A DNA stretch of 27,908 nt, taken from assembly GCA_035328465.1 (NCBI GenBank), contig DAOLIQ010000042.1, positions 1-27,908 on the forward strand. Reading direction: 5' to 3'. Made by a program: the position numbers and the translations under genes. The stretch comes from JADJEI01 sp035328465. GTDB taxonomy: Bacteria; Bacteroidota; Ignavibacteria; Ignavibacteriales; Ignavibacteriaceae. The notes beneath the pieces are model-generated. The model saw only the letters and a list, made by a program, of their open reading frames with translations. It had not been told where the DNA came from and did no database searches. Below are positions 22,937-27,908 of this stretch, one piece after another. Each line of letters begins with the position of its first letter. Positions within the stretch are counted from its first letter, which is position 1.

Positions 22937-24166
22937 TTGTTTACACTAACTGAAAAAAAATCAATTGTTATAAATGCTACTAACATCGGGAAGAAATTGA
23001 GCGGCATAGGAGTTTATAGTTTAAATTTGCTTAAAAATTTTTCCGAACAAGACGACAAAACTAATTTTATCGTTTACGCAAACAAGTCGGCTGAAGATCA
23101 TTTATTGAAAATAAATTTTCCTGCCAACTTCTCAATTATTTGGGTCACTTCACTTATGTCACCGGATCATCGATTTAGAGGTCATCTGCTAAGGTTTGTT
23201 TTTTCAAACATACTTCCATTCTTCCATAGAGATGCAATTGTATTTAACACAAGTCAGCTTGAAGTAAGTTTATTCAATAAGAATCAGGTTGTAACTGTTC
23301 ATGATATTATTCCTTTACTATTTAAAAAGTATCACTTTAAACAATACTTTTTTTTTAAATATCTTATTAAGATTGCACTAAACAAATGCAGACTTATTGT
23401 CACACCTTCCAATCATTCAAAGTTGCTTATTAAAAATTCGTACTCAATTACGGATGAAAAAATTATTGTAATTGCAAACGGTACGAAGGAATTTAAGCCG
23501 ATAAATTTGAGCATAAAAAAAAGTGAGGATGAATACATACTCTATTATGGAAGGATTACACCAATGAAAAATATAGCAGGGGTAATTAATTCTTTCTCCC
23601 TAATCAAACATCAAATTAAGCACAAGTTAGTTTTAGCCGGGGACGATGCCAAAGAAATTGTTAAGTTGATTAAAAAGGGAGTGGTAAAAGAGTACGATGC
23701 TTTTTGTGATCGAATAATTTATGCCGGTCATTTAAGGGAAGCAGATCTTTTGAGGCTGATTCAAAATGCTTCATTACTTTTGTTCCCCTCCTTGTACGAA
23801 GGCTTCGGACTTCCGCCGCTCGAAGCGATGTCGTTAGGATGTCCGGCTGTTGTTTCTAATAATTCAAGCCTTCCCGAAATTTGTGGAAATGCCGCTTACT
23901 ATGTTAATCCTAATGATAACATTAGTATTGCAGCCGGAATCATTGAAGTTCTGTCGAATTCTGTATTAAGAAAAAAATTAATTGAGAATGGGTATCAACG
24001 CGCCGGTTTATTTAGCTGGCAGCTTACGTCAATTCTGCATTTAAAAATGTTTAATGAAATTCAACACGAGGGTTCTGTCGGCAAGGAAAAATATGAGCGG
24101 ACAATATTTCCATCAGTGTTATACGATTCACGTCTAGATTATAATGCAATCAAAACCACTCGATAA
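22937..24166 (+). CDS. GT4-family glycosyltransferase
   Basis: 409 residues with the GT-B fold of family GT4, retaining enzymes that move a sugar from a nucleotide donor. N-terminal acceptor domain: NIGKKLSGIGVYSLNLL with the Gly-rich loop, VTVHDIIPLLF, and LIVTPSNHSKLLI. C-terminal donor domain: ILYYGRITPMKNI, KLVLAGDD, VKEYDAFCDRIIYAGHL, and the EX7E motif EGFGLPPLEAMSLG, then PAVVSNNSSLPEICGNAAYYVNP. No membrane helix; it should act at the cytoplasmic face of the inner membrane. Start is TTG 22937, one base after the ATPase stop; the next ATG is about 70 residues in and would remove the acceptor loop. The 3' end overlaps the next gene by 23 nt. Donor and acceptor are unknown. Confidence 0.92.
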   Translation: MFTLTEKKSIVINATNIGKKLSGIGVYSLNLLKNFSEQDDKTNFIVYANKSAEDHLLKINFPANFSIIWVTSLMSPDHRFRGHLLRFVFSNILPFFHRDAIVFNTSQLEVSLFNKNQVVTVHDIIPLLFKKYHFKQYFFFKYLIKIALNKCRLIVTPSNHSKLLIKNSYSITDEKIIVIANGTKEFKPINLSIKKSEDEYILYYGRITPMKNIAGVINSFSLIKHQIKHKLVLAGDDAKEIVKLIKKGVVKEYDAFCDRIIYAGHLREADLLRLIQNASLLLFPSLYEGFGLPPLEAMSLGCPAVVSNNSSLPEICGNAAYYVNPNDNISIAAGIIEVLSNSVLRKKLIENGYQRAGLFSWQLTSILHLKMFNEIQHEGSVGKEKYERTIFPSVLYDSRLDYNAIKTTR

Positions 24167-25367
24167 GGATTTGGAAAACTATTTCATAAAATATTTGCGA
24201 ATTATTTCTTTAACATTAATTATGGGGATGTTTGTCTCAAGTGCTGTGGTGCAGATTTGCATCGCTCTTTTCTTTCCTGCTACAATTACTATATATGTTC
24301 AAAAATTTCGGAATAAACATTGTTCCCAGATGGATTGGCTTCTGTTGTTCATGTTTTTATCAGGCGTAGCTTCTGTTTTATTATCCACTGATAGCCGACT
24401 ATCGTTTCATAGTTTACCAAGGCATGGATTATTATTAACTGCTATTCCACTTTCATTTTTATTTAATAAGGATGAGTCCATCAGCCTAAAATTTGTATTC
24501 TTTCTCATTGCTGCCGGTGGTTTCATTTCAGGATTTGCAGGGACCATAAATTATTTCTCAACTGGCGAAAGAGCTTACGGATTGTTCGCCGGGTATTATA
24601 CTCTTGCAAGTCTGCTTACTTTCAGCAGCCTGATTTCATTTGGGCTTTTATTTTCGGTTCCGGCAAAATTTAGTATTGCAATTGTTTTCTCCCTTCTTGT
24701 ACAATTGACAGCATTGTGGTTTACTTATACGAGGAGCGCTTACCTCGGTGTTATCATAGGATTGATAGCCGGGGTTTTGATTTTTTATTACTTTTTCAAA
24801 AAAAATAATCTTAAATCAAAGTTCATTCCGGCAGCCCTGTTTGTAGCAATCGCAATTTTAATTTTAATTTCGGTATTTAGTAATGATAATGTGAGAATAA
24901 ACCCTATATCAATTTTTAATGGCGATCAAAAACAAAATGATTTTAGCAGCGGTCGATTGAGCCTTTATATGGAATCCGCAAAAGTTTTCAGTTCGAATTG
25001 GGAAAATGCTGAAATAATTAAATTATTATTGGGCAGGGGATTGAACAGCAGAATGATCATTTATCCCGAAAGCAGTTTTACAAGCTGGGAATCAGATTAT
25101 ATAGAATCTTTTATGAACCAGGGATTGATCGGAGTAATTCTTTTAATTGCCATCTATTACATTTTTTTTCAATCTTTGGTTAAAACATTAAAACCAATTT
25201 CATCTCAAGTAGATTTCGGATTAGTAATAGGTATTTTAATGGCTGGGGTAGGTTTCTGGATTATTTCTTTTTTCTCCTCCCAGATGATCGGGCAAAACAG
25301 CAGCGCTTATTTTGCAATTATGATTGCTTCATTCGAAAAACTAAAAACTGATTTTATTAACAATTAA
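24144..25367 (+). CDS. Polytopic Wzy_C/O-antigen ligase-like membrane protein
   Basis: 407 residues with roughly ten hydrophobic segments and one large loop at about residues 260-325. The layout, the conserved TRSAYLG segment, the loop Arg in SSGRLSLYMES, and the GRGLNSR...DYIESFMNQGLIG region fit the Wzy_C superfamily, which includes WaaL ligases (joining a lipid-linked glycan to lipid A-core in the periplasm), Wzy polymerases and protein O-oligosaccharyltransferases. In an ABC-export operon a ligase is expected, since no polymerase is needed. The usual His-Asn before the last loop helix (HNxxL in WaaL) is replaced by SWESDYIE, so the reaction type is uncertain. The start overlaps the GT4 gene by 23 nt. 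It is the last gene of the operon. Confidence 0.82.
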   Translation: MQSKPLDKDLENYFIKYLRIISLTLIMGMFVSSAVVQICIALFFPATITIYVQKFRNKHCSQMDWLLLFMFLSGVASVLLSTDSRLSFHSLPRHGLLLTAIPLSFLFNKDESISLKFVFFLIAAGGFISGFAGTINYFSTGERAYGLFAGYYTLASLLTFSSLISFGLLFSVPAKFSIAIVFSLLVQLTALWFTYTRSAYLGVIIGLIAGVLIFYYFFKKNNLKSKFIPAALFVAIAILILISVFSNDNVRINPISIFNGDQKQNDFSSGRLSLYMESAKVFSSNWENAEIIKLLLGRGLNSRMIIYPESSFTSWESDYIESFMNQGLIGVILLIAIYYIFFQSLVKTLKPISSQVDFGLVIGILMAGVGFWIISFFSSQMIGQNSSAYFAIMIASFEKLKTDFINN

Positions 25368-25706
25368 ATTTTGATTTTCTTATTTCCAGCTGCTTTTCCA
25401 AATAGTTAACAGGGAGAGAATCACATAATTTTGTTATTGCGGATAGCATTACTACCCGTACCGTTTGAAACAAGTTTGTAGTAATCGAGATGCCACAAAT
25501 ACTGATTAAAGCATTTTAGTGCTGGTTACTTCTCCACTAGTACAGAAAGTCTGATAAACTAAAAGGAGCTTGACAATTTGATATGTCTGGGTTGTTTTTA
25601 AGAGTGCTAGTTTTGTAATAGGAATGAAAAGTTTTTTAATAATCCGGTGATAAAAGTAGAGACGAGATGACCCTCGCCTCTATATTAATTGAAATTAATT
25701 GAGTGA
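25368..25706. other. Convergent intergenic region (about 340 bp)
   Basis: This stretch lies between the end of the rightward polysaccharide operon and the end of the leftward T9SS cargo gene. It contains the minus-strand terminator hairpin described separately. No terminator is evident for the rightward operon. A lone TAGTTTTG box at 25608-25615 has no spaced TTG and no gene ahead. I saw no credible coding frame or RNA. Confidence 0.55.
25651..25681 (-). terminator. Intrinsic terminator after the HAF-repeat T9SS gene
   Basis: Read on the minus strand, AGAGGCGAG (25681-25673), a 6-nt loop and CTCGTCTCT (25666-25658) form a 9-bp stem with one G/U pair. The run ACTTTTA follows. It starts 25 nt past the stop at 25707. 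On the plus strand the same pair would be an A/C mismatch, so the hairpin favours leftward transcripts. Confidence 0.6.
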
Positions 25707-27557
25707 TTACTTTATCAACATCATCTGCTTCGATTCGTTAAAAAGAATTTTTCCATCCTTCATTGCAGAGATTCTGTAAATGTAAACGCCACTTGCAAGG
25801 CTGCTTGCTTCAAATGTTTTTTCGAAGGTTCCTGTTTGGAGTTCTTCATTTACGAGTTCTGTTACTTCTTTTCCAAGCATATCATAAATTTTAAGTGTTA
25901 CAAAACTCTTTTCTGGAATTGAGAAACTTATAATTGTGCTTGGGTTAAAGGGGTTGGGGTAGTTTTGTGCAACTCCGAAATTAATCGGAATGTCTAATGC
26001 TATTTTTGATTGGATATTATCGATTTCTAAATCGTCATCAAAATCCAGAGATTCTTCAACATCCGAATTATTGCCTGGGGGTAAGGGAATTATATGATTT
26101 GTCAATATTCCGGTTGTTCGATCAAGTGTACGGGGCGGGGCTGTTGCCGCATCTGTGATAAGGAAAGCAATTGCTCCAATGCAAGGCGGACCTATGTGAG
26201 TAAATGTCACACTACCTTGAGCATTAGTTGTCCCAACTACGGTTTCGTCAAGCCAGTAATCATCAAAGAAGTGACCTGTAACTGTAACACCGGACAGCTT
26301 GATTCCTGCTTCATCTGTAACAGTAACTCTGGCTCTAACTTTTGCATTCCCCTGATTGCAAAAAGCGGGACCTCTTCCCTTCATTAGGATTGACGACACT
26401 TGAATGCAATTTGTTATGCAGGGTTCACCGGGAATCAGCCGCACAAGACGCTGCCCGCTCTGCCCGATGATCATCCGTGCAAGAATTTCACCGTTTGCAT
26501 TTATTTGTCCTGCTGATGTGAGAACACTTCCTCCATAAGCAGCGGATACGAGAGGAGCCAATGGCTGAGCAAGTTCATTGGGTCCATAAGCGATCATTCC
26601 TATTCCCTGAACAGTTGCAGTGATGTCGCCTGCATCAGTGATCGAACCAACCCCATAAGAACTCAAATGTCCTGTTGGAAGAAATGAAATCTGCTGCCAG
26701 GTTCCTTGGTGGTTGTAGCGGAAAGGATAATCGAGGTTTTCGGAACCTATAGTAACAAGAAAACGAGCTTGATCTCCGGCATCATTAATCGCAACAGTTG
26801 AGTTCTCAATACCAAAACCAGCAGGTGGGGGTGCGATAGCAGTAATACTTCCGGGATCGTCTAACCGGTACCAATAACCATATACTGCTACCGTTCCACC
26901 AGGGCTAATTCCGAGTGGACTTTCGTTCGGGAAACCTTGTGTAGTCAGATCTATCATCCCCCCCGCTTCACTCCACATGAAAGGAGCGCCAATCGGCGGA
27001 AAATTTTGAGTAGTTGACCATCCGATCACTCTGCCAAAATCATCAATGCCTATAGCTGTAGAGATAGATTTGCCAGGCAGATTTCCAAGATCAATGGCGG
27101 TGTATAAATTCCCATTCGGTTTCCAAACAACCGCGTGTGTTATGGTTCCCTGTAATCCGGCAAAACCGCAAATCCAGCCCTGGTTATTTATGTCGGTAAG
27201 GGTGATACCTGATAAGCCCGGTACTGTTGGAAGCACAATTCGAATACCGTCTTTCCAAACAACGGTTTCAAGGGGAGGGAGACATGTAGATCCGCAACCG
27301 GGATCCGGATATGATGTTCCGATCACATCGCCGGCATCGTTCATATCAACCCCGAAGGAGGCGGTTGCAACGAGATCAACAACATAATTCCCCGGTACAA
27401 CAAGCTCTGTTTTTATTTGGGAACTGGTTTTAGTGGAACTTATTTTCAGCGGTGCCAGATCATTTCCTTGCGGAGCTGAGAAAGTCTGAGCGCTCAAAAA
27501 GATTGCAAACGCTGAATAAAGCAGCCCAATATTTTTAATTGTGAAACGGTAAGCCAT
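25707..27557 (-). CDS. Secreted HAF-repeat protein with Ig-like domain and T9SS sorting domain
   Basis: 616 residues. An N-terminal signal peptide (to about FSA-PQG, residue 29) leads it through Sec. Residues 60-370 carry HAF-type repeats, with units such as GVDMNDAGDVIGTS, LTDINNQGWICGF...HAVVWKPNG, AIGIDDFGRVIGWS...PFMWSEAGG and VAINDAGDQARF; they probably form a beta-propeller-like fold. Residues about 395-475 resemble an invasin/Big-type Ig domain (VRARVTVTDEAGIKLSGVTV, then TTNAQGSVTFTHIG). Residues 530-616 are the type A T9SS sorting domain (NYPNPFNPST, LKIYDMLGKEV, LASGVYIYRI), directing export across the outer membrane. The function is unknown. AGGAG before ATG 27557 supports the start. 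Local GC is higher than in its neighbours (26/60 at 27061-27120 and 33/60 at 26401-26460, against 14/60 at 24181-24240). Confidence 0.92.
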   Translation of the reverse strand: MAYRFTIKNIGLLYSAFAIFLSAQTFSAPQGNDLAPLKISSTKTSSQIKTELVVPGNYVVDLVATASFGVDMNDAGDVIGTSYPDPGCGSTCLPPLETVVWKDGIRIVLPTVPGLSGITLTDINNQGWICGFAGLQGTITHAVVWKPNGNLYTAIDLGNLPGKSISTAIGIDDFGRVIGWSTTQNFPPIGAPFMWSEAGGMIDLTTQGFPNESPLGISPGGTVAVYGYWYRLDDPGSITAIAPPPAGFGIENSTVAINDAGDQARFLVTIGSENLDYPFRYNHQGTWQQISFLPTGHLSSYGVGSITDAGDITATVQGIGMIAYGPNELAQPLAPLVSAAYGGSVLTSAGQINANGEILARMIIGQSGQRLVRLIPGEPCITNCIQVSSILMKGRGPAFCNQGNAKVRARVTVTDEAGIKLSGVTVTGHFFDDYWLDETVVGTTNAQGSVTFTHIGPPCIGAIAFLITDAATAPPRTLDRTTGILTNHIIPLPPGNNSDVEESLDFDDDLEIDNIQSKIALDIPINFGVAQNYPNPFNPSTIISFSIPEKSFVTLKIYDMLGKEVTELVNEELQTGTFEKTFEASSLASGVYIYRISAMKDGKILFNESKQMMLIK

Positions 27558-27639
27558 GACTACTCCTGTTTATTTTATGGATAGGTTCGAACTACTATTA
27601 ATTCCCATTTAAATATTTCTTTGTTAATAATTAAATATT

Positions 27640-27908
27640 TTATCTTAAAAGAATCATTTTCTTTGTCTGAGTAAATGAACCAGCTTGCAATGTATAGAAA
27701 TAAACTCCACTTGATAATGATTCTGCATTAAATGTTAAAGTGTGCACACCCGCTGCTTTCTCTTCATTCAATAATAATACAACTTCTTCTCCTATCAAAT
27801 TAAATATTTTTAAGTTAACTATGGATTTTTCTTGCAATCCATAAGTGATTAATGTTGTAGGATTAAAAGGGTTGGGATAATTCTGCTCAAGTGAAAATTC
27901 AGTTGGTG
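27640..27908 (-). CDS. T9SS sorting-domain protein, C-terminal end only (5' beyond window)
   Basis: The frame is open to the right edge, so only the last 89 residues are seen. They are a complete type A sorting domain: FSLEQNYPNPFNPTTLITY, VNLKIFNLIGEEVVLLLN, then LSSGVYFYTLQAG and a basic end KKMILLR. In Bacteroidota this domain is recognised by the T9SS translocon and cleaved at the cell surface. A TTG at 27837 is internal and not a start, because the NYPNPFNP motif lies upstream of it in the same frame. The gene stands 82 nt upstream of the HAF-repeat gene in the same direction. The nature of the passenger is unknown. Confidence 0.9.
   Translation of the reverse strand, partial: PTEFSLEQNYPNPFNPTTLITYGLQEKSIVNLKIFNLIGEEVVLLLNEEKAAGVHTLTFNAESLSSGVYFYTLQAGSFTQTKKMILLR

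Noticed and set aside
25608..25615. TAGTTTTG box on the plus strand
   Set aside because: No TTG at 19-21 nt upstream and no rightward gene follows; likely chance in AT-rich DNA.
25582..25620. Tiny frame (ATG TCT GGG ...) preceded by AAAGGAG
   Set aside because: Only 11 codons, and the AGGAG is 14 nt from the ATG, too far for a normal ribosome site.
26094..26387. Open frame of 97 codons on the plus strand with many Cys residues
   Set aside because: It lies wholly antisense to the well-supported T9SS protein gene, and its Cys content follows from the complementary strand of that gene; no ribosome site or homology pattern.
1..27908. CRISPR arrays, insertion sequences, integrases, toxin-antitoxin or phage genes
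   Set aside because: Scanning by eye found no regularly spaced repeats, transposase or integrase motifs, or toxin-antitoxin pairs; the methyltransferase has no visible restriction partner.

Overview
The window is chromosomal DNA from an AT-rich, Gram-negative member of the Bacteroidota/Ignavibacteria lineage. Evidence: two proteins end in the type IX secretion (T9SS) sorting domain with the NYPNPFNP signature; lipid A, LPS-export and outer-membrane-type genes are present; Shine-Dalgarno sequences are often absent and TTG starts are frequent; and one promoter fits the Bacteroidota consensus (TTG, 20-nt spacer, TAnnTTTG). No phage, transposon, CRISPR array or plasmid gene was seen. The class-level call (Ignavibacteria) is inference from the style of the sorting domains and gene mix.

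Layout. 1-1100 (minus): 3'-truncated isocitrate/isopropylmalate-family dehydrogenase with an NADP-type motif. 1101-1492: divergent control region. 1493-5920 (plus): a large soluble hybrid histidine kinase (PAS-PAS-GAF-HisKA-HATPase-REC-REC-HPt), then an apparently orphan beta-class DNA adenine methyltransferase. 5962-6050 (plus): a small bacterial SRP RNA gene, ending in a T tract that touches the stop codon of the convergent sixA. 12081 down to 6053 (minus): a co-directional series glgC, uvrC, L,D-transpeptidase, lipoprotein, EthD-like protein, sixA, with several start/stop overlaps. 12217-16939 (plus): compact M1 metallopeptidase, LpxH-like lipid A hydrolase and a class A penicillin-binding protein. 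17013-17096: tRNA-Leu(CAG).

17459-25367 (plus) is a tight surface-polysaccharide operon: TPR protein, TPR-GT9 fusion, SAM methyltransferase with a large C-terminal extension, ABC-2 permease (Wzm-like), short ABC ATPase (Wzt-like), GT4 glycosyltransferase, and a polytopic Wzy_C/O-antigen-ligase-like protein. Gaps are 1-16 nt, or a 23-nt overlap. 25707-27908 (minus): two T9SS cargo genes, one complete (HAF-type repeats plus an Ig-like domain) and one reaching the right edge only as its sorting domain.

How it fits together: envelope biogenesis dominates (lipid A, peptidoglycan synthesis and cross-linking, glycan export and ligation, secreted surface proteins). The most testable novel idea is the glycan operon. 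Its Wzt lacks the C-terminal carbohydrate-binding domain seen in long Wzt proteins, while the neighbouring methyltransferase carries an unexplained extension of about 170 residues. The operon also lies beside T9SS cargo; in Porphyromonas gingivalis such cargo is anchored to a special LPS.
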